In this document: in pieces, positions 35,401 to 42,062 of the stretch
Layout of the letters: each line of letters begins with the position of its first letter
Position numbering within the stretch: position 1 is the stretch's first letter
Origin: Rhodanobacteraceae bacterium
GTDB taxonomy: Bacteria; Acidobacteriota; Terriglobia; Terriglobales; Acidobacteriaceae
Direction: 5' to 3'
Length of the DNA stretch: 59,352 nt
NCBI GenBank assembly: GCA_025350865.1
Contig: JANXWZ010000131.1
Span: 1-59,352, forward strand
Notes under the pieces: generated by a model
Databases searched by the model: none
Told to the model about the DNA's origin: nothing
The model's input: the letters and a program-made list of their open reading frames with translations, nothing else
Position numbers and translations under genes: made by a program

Positions 35401-36981
35401 GGTGCCTGCGGTTGCGGTCCATGAGGTTGCGCCCGTTGAGGTGAACTGCTGGGTGGTGCCGAGGCTGACTGCTACGGTCGCAGGTGAGACAGTCTGCGGG
35501 AGGCCGACGATGAGCGTGATGGTTGCAGTTCCCGCACCGCCCGGTCCGGTTGCAGACAGGGTGACGCTAGTGTTGGCCGGCATTTTGGCTGGCGCGGTGT
35601 AGTAGCCCGTGTCGCTGACCACACCGGCGCCGGACGTGACGGACCAAAGGGTTGTTGCGCCGGAGGAGACGAATTGCAGCGACGTTCCGATCTGTACGCT
35701 TGCTGTGGCCGGTGTAATCGCCATGACCGCAGCCGGTTTGGCCAGGGTGACGGAGGCTGTGCCGGTCGAACCAGCGGCATTGACGACGGTGATGGTGACG
35801 GCGGACGAGGCTGGCATGGTGGCTGGGGCGGTGTAGAGACCCGTGCCGGAGATGGTTCCGGCGGCGGCGGTCCATCCTGCCGCGCCGGTTGCCGTGAACT
35901 GCTGCGTCTTGCCGAGGGTTACGGTTGCGGTTGCGGGCGAGACGACGATTGGTGTGGCCGTGCTAAGCGTTGCTGTCGTGCTGGTCGATCCGCCCGGCCC
36001 GGTCGCGGTGATGGTGACGGCGCTGCCGGAAGTTGGCACCTTGGATGGAGCGGTAAAGAGGCCCGCCGAGGTGATGCTTCCGGCCGACGCGGTCCAGCTT
36101 GTGGCTCCGGTGGCAGAGAACTGCTGGGTTCCGCTGAGCGCTACGGTCGGAGTCGAGGGCAGAACGGCTCCGGTGGGTGCAATCAGCGTTACGGTTACGT
36201 TCGTAGGTCCGGGAGCGCCGTTTGCGGTCACAGTCACGGTGCCTCCAGAAGTGGGCAAGGTCGTCGGAGCAGTGTAGAGTCCGGTGGATGTAATCGCGCC
36301 AGCGCTCGCCGACCAGGTGGTTGCTCCGGCGGAGGTGAACTGCTTCGACGCGCCAAGCGGCAGGTTTGCAGAGGCCGGAGAAACGATCAACGCCGAACCG
36401 TAAAAGACAGAGAAAATGGAACCCCAGAGGCTGCCGGGATTCATCGCCTGCATGGTGGTGGAACCGCTTGAGCGGGCGTAGCCGACGACGGTGAGAGTCG
36501 TGGAATTGACGTAGATGGTGGCGAGGTTGCCGAAACTGTCGCGAACGGTGGCCCCGGGCATGAAGCCACTGCCCTTCACTGTCGCGCCGAAGGTCCCAAG
36601 CGGGATCGTGCCGGGCGTTACGGATGTAATCGAGGGGCCGTTGGGCGCGATCACCACGTAGACTGCCGCCGCTGTGACTTTGTTGGACGCCAGCGCCTGG
36701 ATCAGGATATCGCCGACCGGGACGGTTGCCGGCGAGGTGTACAAACCGGTCGCAGAGACCGTTCCGTAGTTCTTGTTACCGCCAGCGATGCCGTTGACCT
36801 GCCAGGTAACCGCACTATTGGTCAGGCCACTGACGGTGGCATTGTACTGCAGCGTCGTCGAGGTCCCGATGGTGGTGTAACCGGGACTGATGGAGACGAG
36901 TGGTGTGGAAAACGCGAGCGCCGCGAGGGGGGAGGTCAAGGCGCAGAAAATGACGAATAGGCTCTTTAGGTAGAGTCGCAT
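32491..36981 (-). CDS. Exported Ig-like/IPT and beta-helix surface protein, long paralogue
   Basis: A 1496-residue relative of the downstream gene. Signal peptide MRLYLKSLFVIFCALTSPLA, then the same opening Ig unit (SISPGYTTIGTSTTLQYNA) and IPT unit (GPSITSVTPGTIPLG). Seven consecutive ~70-residue BIG2-like repeats follow, each with a core such as GTTQQFTSTGATSWTATAG, a STGLYTAPATMPA turn and a VTISATGPNG strand. The short paralogue lacks these. The C-terminal ~600 residues again hold Ig-like segments and a beta-helix (ITVRGNDMQDCSFGVLGDFN). It probably forms a stalk projecting a beta-helix head from the cell. ATG 36981 follows GAGGAG by 11 bases; the frame is open to 37020. Confidence 0.78.
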   Translation of the reverse strand: MRLYLKSLFVIFCALTSPLAALAFSTPLVSISPGYTTIGTSTTLQYNATVSGLTNSAVTWQVNGIAGGNKNYGTVSATGLYTSPATVPVGDILIQALASNKVTAAAVYVVIAPNGPSITSVTPGTIPLGTFGATVKGSGFMPGATVRDSFGNLATIYVNSTTLTVVGYARSSGSTTMQAMNPGSLWGSIFSVFYGSALIVSPASANLPLGASKQFTSAGATTWSASAGAITSTGLYTAPTTLPTSGGTVTVTANGAPGPTNVTVTLIAPTGAVLPSTPTVALSGTQQFSATGATSWTASAGSITSAGLFTAPSKVPTSGSAVTITATGPGGSTSTTATLSTATPIVVSPATATVTLGKTQQFTATGAAGWTAAAGTISGTGLYTAPATMPASSAVTITVVNAAGSTGTASVTLAKPAAVMAITPATASVQIGTSLQFVSSGATTLWSVTSGAGVVSDTGYYTAPAKMPANTSVTLSATGPGGAGTATITLIVGLPQTVSPATVAVSLGTTQQFTSTGATSWTATAGTISSTGTYSAPATMPASSSVTISATGPNGFGTATVTLINGAVQSISPNTISVTVGTTQQFTSVGATSWTATVGSVTSTGLYTAPATLPANTAASVTASGPNGSATAAITLTPPTAQTISPALATVILGNTLQFTSPGASKWTAVLGTISSTGLYTAPSGTLLGVDTITATGPLNSATASVTLVAVPSSSAVAITTDNPLYGWQVIPGATRRIHARVTNGTSNQVRWSYSAAGGATATLTPAPSPNILGAFVDVTVGSVGSACNNIGTATNPVFSSAATINLIATSVDDTTKSVTVPINICNPPVQAYVSPFNVRLYSGQTINLQSWIWGAVNDNVTWSVIQPSGGNGTFIAPPAGGSATTARDALFSATVAGNYTVVATSVADPTVSASATISVSGNALPTYAVTPNHTEPVDCSVDPTLTGRSYDVGAGHTYLTLAQAFIGIGSNTLSPGTTIRLFNTDTTGTNPTRYHEYLRIDGQGTQTQPIRVVGCADSAGNLPIMDAANATSYSPTDNSVAANIAGLYQIGLHKSNGFAVYPTITSPSYIVIEGLAFRNAYPTSTSGASNYYYNPGSSTATQWGQAASCIRPYEGSHITVRGNDMQDCSFGVLGDFNGNNGWGGFFGDFDMQGNYFTNIGAVNQSEHMAYVQGFRQVIQGNVFDQLKPVSAAGELKMRGVSEIVRYNVFNASTNTRTIDFVEEQDSNMYMSFLGYYYTPSGSMSFHTEYPSDPYTPDLIAAADEAWHKAYAYGNVINMGPATPNSQAPIHFFGDQGQYVDVNTNPPVRVGDLFDYNNTVYSPGGNSLHLVDTMQNQDNQFRWEWPTLTLWNNATYVGPINTVGNQVFQMSTLRSDIFNLGPNWLSSNWGTNNLNCSNNTGNVCFGTGWPYQMETSQYLDGGNLPAHVNGLSNLIIGGGTIPFSLTTWVPTSGGGLVGAGSALPSTVSNMPVRFQMNAPGYSLTPRKSPLTLGAHD

Positions 36982-37759
36982 GTATGGAACTACTCCTCGA
37001 AAACTAGTACAGGGTGACAAGGGTTAATGGCTCTGGTCGGCACGGATCGATCATGAACCTGAACAATTTTGTGGAGCCATAACTTCACTACAACGTATAT
37101 CGGTGCCCGGAATGTTCGGAACATACAACTATCCGGTTGGAGCACGCATCGCACCGCTGTTGAGCTGGGTTTCTACCTCTGTCTCAACATGGATGATTTG
37201 CGAAAATTCAAGGTTCGGCGCAGAAACCGTGAGAATCCCGGTGCGCAGTCGTTCCGCAACAGGTAACCATGTTTTCCGCTCTAAAGTTGTAGTTAGCTTC
37301 TTGGTTCATCGACGACATTGGAGGGCAAGTCTGGCCGGACTTGTGTTTACAGTCTGCGACTCGAGGAGACATTGGTCTCGGAGGCCTGAGGCAGGAGGTG
37401 GGATGGAGCTCGACACACACTCAATGCTGGCTTCTCTGCGGGAGTCGGGGCTGGTTGCGGTTTTGACCTTCGCCCTGTCGCCAGGGGACGCCATTCTCTC
37501 TGCATCGCAACACTGGTCTGGTTAGAAAATGACAAGTTGGGCCCGTCAGATCGTGCGGTGCGACTCCTGAGTGCGGGTCACTACCAAAAATCAGGTTCCC
37601 ATTTTGATGCTGACAACACAGTAATCCTAACAGGATTGACCCAGAGGTTGGCAAGTCGAAAGTTGCTCGATTGATTGGGCTTGACGGTGGCAGGACGTGG
37701 TTTGAACCGCGAACGATGCAACCGGGACACCCGGGCCAAAACCTTGACACCCCCGTAAT
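36982..37759. other. Non-coding region of about 780 bases
   Basis: No frame here has a convincing start, ribosome site or protein-like composition, and parts (about 37060-37330) are more AT-rich than neighbouring genes. It would include the 5' leader of the long beta-helix gene and the 3' end after cysC. A small palindrome AATCCTAACAGGATT lies near 37622. A GGTTTGAACCGCG stretch near 37699 recalls a tRNA T-arm but does not fold. Confidence 0.5.
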
Positions 37760-38296
37760 CTAGCTGGTCTGCACGCGGGCCAGGATCGCATCAATGACTC
37801 GCTCGACACTTTCCGGGATTGATTCGAGGTCGGTGCGGCACTCGACCTCCGGCGTCAGCGGTTGCTCATAGGGATCGCTGATCCCGGTAAACGTCTTGAT
37901 CTCGCCTGTTCGCGCCCGTTTGTAGAGTCCTTTGACGTCGCGGCGCTCGCACTCCTCGACCGGCGCATTGACGTAGACCTCCAGGAACTGCGGAATGCGT
38001 GCCCGGACGGAATCGCGCGCCGACCGGTAGGGGGAGATGGCGGAAACCAGCGTAATAACCCCGTTCTTGGTGAGCAGCTCCGCAACGTAGCCGATGCGGC
38101 GGATATTCTCGTCGCGGTCGTGTTTGCTGAAGCCGAGATCGCGCGAGAGGAACAGGCGAACCTCGTCGCCGTCCAGCAATTGAACCCGATACCCGGATGC
38201 GGCTAACTGCTCGCAAACGGCCAGGCTGAGCGTACTTTTTCCAGAACCGCTGAGGCCCGTAAACCACACGGTGAGACCAGGATGCGCCACTGTCAT
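37760..38296 (-). CDS. cysC: Adenylylsulfate (APS) kinase
   Basis: A 178-residue cytosolic kinase that phosphorylates adenylylsulfate with ATP to give PAPS, the sulfate donor of sulfotransferases. The Walker A motif is FTGLSGSGKST (residues 12-22). Next come LDGDEVR, the family segment LGFSKHDRDENIRRIGYVAE, the ISPYRSARD loop and VNAPVEECERRDVKGLYK, then FTGISDPYEQP. Length and motifs are complete. It stands alone, with no CysN/CysD sulfurylase in the window, and is transcribed divergently from the sulfotransferase at 38627, its probable PAPS consumer. Confidence 0.93.
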   Translation of the reverse strand: MTVAHPGLTVWFTGLSGSGKSTLSLAVCEQLAASGYRVQLLDGDEVRLFLSRDLGFSKHDRDENIRRIGYVAELLTKNGVITLVSAISPYRSARDSVRARIPQFLEVYVNAPVEECERRDVKGLYKRARTGEIKTFTGISDPYEQPLTPEVECRTDLESIPESVERVIDAILARVQTS

Positions 38297-38626
38297 AGAG
38301 TTCGATTTCTTTCTACCGGTGGCCGGATGGCCCGATGCGGTACGCTAGGGAGTCATTGACTTGTACGAAAGCTAATGAAGTAAGGAAAGACAGCCGATAG
38401 TCACCGAGGAGGCCGCTTGCCGGAGCCAGTCTAGCGTGTATGGCACCTGCATCCATACCAAACGCAAGTTGTAGAGATCACCCAACGTGGTAATTGACCG
38501 GCTCCAAAGCGCTCGGGAATGATTACGAAAGACAGCAAAAAGTGGTTACCGTCGCTACCTCCGGCTTCATTTCGGCATCAGAAGTGCCAATTTCATCCGT
38601 TCTCGCCATCGCTTTGGAGTCTGTAC
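38297..38626. other. Divergent spacer between cysC and the sulfotransferase gene
   Basis: A 330-base region that must hold both promoters. GGAG at 38616-38619 serves the sulfotransferase ATG. The sulfotransferase frame is open from 38519, so part could be coding if a weaker upstream start is used. No operator was recognised. Confidence 0.4.
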
Positions 38627-40471
38627 ATGAAAAACCTGTTGAAGACGGAAACGTGGGCCGCGTTTCTACAGGCAGTCAATACGAGTCGGATCAGGATCGG
38701 GCGCATTCGTTCCTCGCTGTACGGTGAGCGGTTCAGCGAGTATCAGGAGCCGCGGTCGACGTTTCCCGAGCCGATCGAAGTCAACCCGATGCTGGCGCGA
38801 GCCGTCGACACCCAGCGCAAGGTGTTCTTTTTCCACGTCTTCAAGACGGGTGGCGTGACGTTTCGCCGGATTCTGAATTCCATTTATGGCAGCGAGTTCA
38901 AGGTCTGCTACGACCCGACTGCGGAGTCGATTGAGAAGCAGGCGGCCGACGCGCGGGCGATGGAGTTCCACACATTTCAGTTCCAAGGCCAGGTCTCCAA
39001 CATGCACTCCGGGCTGGTACAGAAGCAGCGGTGGGACCTTCTGGAAGGTCACGACTGCTTTACTATGCTGCGTGAGCCCATCGACCAGACACTCTCCTCG
39101 TACTATTACCTGGTGCGCCGCCGCATGTTCATCGAGCCGGTCTATATGGCGCGAGGGCTGAAATTTCCGGAGACGTTTGACGAGTACCTCGAGGGCGACT
39201 GCCACTTCAATCTGCAGACGGCGTTTCTTGCCGACCGCCAGCAGCTGGACGCTGCGACCGCCGCAACCCGCGACGATCTGTCGAGCGCCATTGCTATGTT
39301 GCTTCGGCTCCGGATGCATGTTGGTCTGACGGAACGATTCGCCGATTCGATGAATGTGTTTGAGACTGTCACCGGCCAACGGATTCCGGGCGACGTGATT
39401 CATACCGAAAACCGCAACCCCAATCGCGTGGCGGTCTCGTCGATCTCGCAAAAGATGCGCGACCGGATTCGCGAGCGGAGTGCGCTGGATGTCGAGTTGT
39501 ACAGGATTGGCCGCGAAATGTTTCTCGAAGATTTCTCTCGTTGCGGGCCGACGCGCCAGTACACCTTTCTGGATGCCCCCCTCGCCGATACGGTGACGGT
39601 CGGCTTGCCGTCGATGGGGTTGAGCTCCCTCGCGGCCACTACGGGAGATGAGACGATGAGCACCGGCCAACACGAAGTGCCGAAAAAAGCGGTGTTTCTG
39701 CATGTGATGAAGACGGGCGGGATGACCTTCCGCCGGATACTTTCCTCCATCTATGGCGACTCGTTTCATGTTGTTGAGAATCCTGAGATTGAGTCGGTTG
39801 AAGCGGCACTGGCGAAGTACGATTGTGTCGAATTTCATACGTCGTACTACCAGGGCGACTACGTCCACATGCATTCGCGGCTGATGACGCAGAAGCGCTG
39901 GGATGTGCTGGCAGGGACGGACATTTTCGCGATGTTCCGCGATCCGGTGGACCAGGTGATCTCGCAGTTCTACTACATGCAGCAGCAGCGGGCGCTGATT
40001 GAGCCGGCGTACCTGCTGAATGGCGTCAAGTTCCCCGAGACGATTGAGCAGTACCTCGAGAATCCGGTTCACGTGAACAATCAATTGGCGTTCCTGGTGG
40101 GCAAGTATCGCCTGAACCCGGGCAACGATGTCACGCGAGAAGATCTGGAGATGGTGAAGGAGATGATGGTCCGGTTGAATGTTCATCCGGGTCTCACGGA
40201 ACGCTTCGCGGAATCGCTTCACGTCTTCGAGACGATTACCGGGCGCAAGGTTACGGGTGGACATATCCTGAACCAGAACCAGAACGCGGAGCGGCTTCCG
40301 TTGCAGGCGATCCCGGCCAGCACCAAGGACCTGATCCGGTCGATGAGCTCGCTGGATAGCGAACTGTACAGCTTTGCGCGCGACCTGTTTATGAAGGATG
40401 TCGCGCTGTGTGGGCCGACGCGCGAGTACAGCTTCGTTGATACGGCGAAGCCTGCGCTGGCGTCAGCCTAG
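38627..40471 (+). CDS. Sulfotransferase-like protein with two tandem catalytic-type domains
   Basis: A 614-residue protein with two homologous halves. Each has a 5'-phosphosulfate-binding-like loop, HVFKTGGVTFRRIL (from residue 70) and HVMKTGGMTFRRIL (from residue 359). Each then has a QKRWD(L/V)L segment, a 3'-phosphate-binding-like segment (REPIDQTLSSYYYL, RDPVDQVISQFYYM), a GLTERFA motif and a CGPTR(Q/E)Y end. The HxxKTGG and R(E/D)P...S.YYY pattern is that of the sulfotransferase 2 superfamily. The period is about 289 residues. There is no signal peptide, so it is cytosolic like PAPS. Acceptor unknown; lipid or exopolysaccharide precursors are plausible. ATG 38627 is chosen for GGAG seven bases upstream. 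Confidence 0.75.
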   Translation: MKNLLKTETWAAFLQAVNTSRIRIGRIRSSLYGERFSEYQEPRSTFPEPIEVNPMLARAVDTQRKVFFFHVFKTGGVTFRRILNSIYGSEFKVCYDPTAESIEKQAADARAMEFHTFQFQGQVSNMHSGLVQKQRWDLLEGHDCFTMLREPIDQTLSSYYYLVRRRMFIEPVYMARGLKFPETFDEYLEGDCHFNLQTAFLADRQQLDAATAATRDDLSSAIAMLLRLRMHVGLTERFADSMNVFETVTGQRIPGDVIHTENRNPNRVAVSSISQKMRDRIRERSALDVELYRIGREMFLEDFSRCGPTRQYTFLDAPLADTVTVGLPSMGLSSLAATTGDETMSTGQHEVPKKAVFLHVMKTGGMTFRRILSSIYGDSFHVVENPEIESVEAALAKYDCVEFHTSYYQGDYVHMHSRLMTQKRWDVLAGTDIFAMFRDPVDQVISQFYYMQQQRALIEPAYLLNGVKFPETIEQYLENPVHVNNQLAFLVGKYRLNPGNDVTREDLEMVKEMMVRLNVHPGLTERFAESLHVFETITGRKVTGGHILNQNQNAERLPLQAIPASTKDLIRSMSSLDSELYSFARDLFMKDVALCGPTREYSFVDTAKPALASA

Positions 40472-40508
40472 CTGGACTAGAGCATGGCATATCGGATAGC
40501 GTTAGCCA

Positions 40509-41417
40509 ATGGATCATGTTGCACTGCGCCAACGCTTTTCGGTTCCGGGCCTGACGTTTGAAACCGACGGCGGCCTAACCCGGCTGCACGTCGATACGCC
40601 GCAGGCTTCGGCAACCATCTATCTGCAGGGCGCACACATGATTGCGTGGCAACCGGCTGGTCTCGAGCCTGCGCTGTTGCTAAGCCACAAGAGTGACTTT
40701 GTGGCGGGCAAGCCGATTCGCGGCGGCATCCCGGTGGTGTTCCCGTGGTTTGCGACCGACCGCAAGAAAGATCGCGTTGACGGTCATCCGGGGCCGTCGC
40801 ATGGGTTTGCACGGATTCAGGACTGGACCGTGGAGAAGGCGCAGCGCACCAAGGACGGGATGACCCTCACCTTCTCGCAGGGGCCGACGGCGATGTCGCG
40901 GTCCATGGGCTACGACAACTTTCTTTTGTCGCTGGAGTTCCAGATCGGGCGCGAACTTGCAGTTGCCATGACGGTGAGCAATACCGGGGACAAGCCGCTC
41001 TATTACGAGCAGGCGCTGCACACGTATTACAGGATTGCGGACATTCATGAGGTGTCGGTCGGCGGGCTGGAGCCGACCAGCTACATCGATAAGCTGGACG
41101 ACTTTAAGGTAAAGGCCGCTACGCAGCAGCCGATCCGGTTTTCCAAGGCAACGGACACGGTTTACAACAAGACCGAAGCGACGTGCATCATCGACGACAA
41201 GCCTGGTGGTCGGCGGATCACAGTGCAGAAGTCTGGGTCGCACTCGACTATCGTGTGGAATCCGTTTGCTGAGATGGTGGATCTGGGCGCGTGGGACTGG
41301 CACGAATACGTTGCCGTGGAGACGGGGAACGTGGGCGACGATGCCGTTACGCTGGCTCCAGGAACCAAGGCTACGATGCAGTTTCGCGCTTCGCTGGAGA
41401 AGACGGTTCGGGCCTGA
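40509..41417 (+). CDS. D-hexose-6-phosphate mutarotase (aldose 1-epimerase superfamily)
   Basis: A 302-residue cytosolic protein of the YeaD type, which interconverts alpha and beta anomers of hexose 6-phosphates. Family segments are IYLQGAHMIAWQPAG, KPIRGGIPVVFPWFA, PSHGFARIQDW (the active-site His region), EQALHTYYRIADI, and the C-terminal VAVETGNVGDDAVTLAPG holding the catalytic Glu. Length is normal. It begins 38 bases after the sulfotransferase stop and may be co-transcribed with it. A role in supplying sugar phosphate is inference only. Confidence 0.9.
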   Translation: MDHVALRQRFSVPGLTFETDGGLTRLHVDTPQASATIYLQGAHMIAWQPAGLEPALLLSHKSDFVAGKPIRGGIPVVFPWFATDRKKDRVDGHPGPSHGFARIQDWTVEKAQRTKDGMTLTFSQGPTAMSRSMGYDNFLLSLEFQIGRELAVAMTVSNTGDKPLYYEQALHTYYRIADIHEVSVGGLEPTSYIDKLDDFKVKAATQQPIRFSKATDTVYNKTEATCIIDDKPGGRRITVQKSGSHSTIVWNPFAEMVDLGAWDWHEYVAVETGNVGDDAVTLAPGTKATMQFRASLEKTVRA

Positions 41418-41433
41418 GCGGGAAGGCATGTTT

Positions 41434-41468
41434 TGACAGCTATCAGCTTTGGAGCTGTGAGCTGTCAG
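41434..41468. repeat. Inverted repeat TGACAGCT...AGCTGTCAG, left of the cupin gene
   Basis: A hairpin-forming block of the type GACAGCTATCAGCTTTGGAG, closed by CTGTGAGCTGTC. A related block of opposite sense lies at 42011-42049, so the cupin gene is bracketed by two similar palindromes. Confidence 0.55.
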
Positions 41469-41519
41469 TGTTAGAGCGAATTTCGAGATGCTGTACAGCT
41501 TCCAAAATACAAATATATA

Positions 41520-41542
41520 GATTCTGGCTTCGCCAGAATGAC
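41520..41542. repeat. Dispersed palindrome GATTCTGGCTTCGCCAGAATGAC, copy 2
   Basis: The palindrome ATTCTGGCTTCGCCAGAAT followed by GAC sits between the convergent mutarotase and cupin genes. It is related to 21463-21487. Confidence 0.65.
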
Positions 41543-41582
41543 GTCCGTGGGCTGGGTGCCGCATAGCATCTTGAAATCACCG

Positions 41583-41933
41583 TTAGGCGAGGCCTTTGGG
41601 TGCGTAGTCTTCGCGGTAGGGGGTGAAGATGTCGAGGATCTCGCAGTCTTCGAGTGCCGATGCCTGATGGTCGATGCCCCCGGGAACGAGGAAGCAGTCG
41701 CCGGATTTGGCTTCAAATTTGCCGTCGGGATGCTCGAAGACGATGTGGCCTGAGACGACGTAGACCATCTGCTCGTGGGGGTGGCTGTGTTTCGCGCCGA
41801 CCCAACCCTTTTCCATGCGATGGCGGACGAGCATCATGTCCGGGCTGAAGGACATGACCTGGCGGCGCAGGCCGGGTTCGGGGACGGACATCGTTGCGTC
41901 GTTCGAGGGGATGACTTGGATTTCTGCTGGCAT
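41583..41933 (-). CDS. Small single-domain cupin protein
   Basis: A 116-residue cupin. Motif 1 is GAKHSHPHEQMVYVVSG (the His-x-His and Glu that usually bind a metal), and motif 2 is GDCFLVPGGIDHQASAL (the fourth, His, ligand). The N-terminus MPAEIQVIPSNDATMS is soluble, so it is cytosolic. Such proteins range from dioxygenases and isomerases to sugar-binding regulators; the last residues FTPYREDY are common in KdgF-like or general cupins, but the substrate is not assignable. It is flanked by palindromic repeats on both sides. Confidence 0.85.
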   Translation of the reverse strand: MPAEIQVIPSNDATMSVPEPGLRRQVMSFSPDMMLVRHRMEKGWVGAKHSHPHEQMVYVVSGHIVFEHPDGKFEAKSGDCFLVPGGIDHQASALEDCEILDIFTPYREDYAPKGLA

Positions 41934-41958
41934 GGTTTCTCCTGAAGGTGGTTAAAGC

Positions 41959-42049
41959 TTAACGCGGATGAGACGGAAAGGGCGGATAAAGACGGAGAAA
42001 GGCCACATCCTTGAGCTGACAGCTTTGAGCTATAAGCTGACAACTCAAG
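41959..42049. repeat. Mixed repeat block between the cupin and LamG genes
   Basis: Bases 41959-41999 (CGCGGATGAGACGGAAAG and following) resemble the repeat at 251-318. Bases 42011-42049 are a hairpin (TTGAGCTGACAGC...CAACTCAAG) resembling 41434-41468. The second block lies just past the LamG gene's stop and may end its transcript. Confidence 0.55.
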
Positions 42050-42062
42050 GACCGGCTTTATC

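Noticed and set aside
37682..37717. A tRNA-like 3' end (GGTTTGAACCGCG region) that could mark an integration site
   Set aside because: On the minus strand it resembles a T-arm and acceptor end, but the T-stem does not pair and no cloverleaf can be drawn; no integrase gene is nearby.
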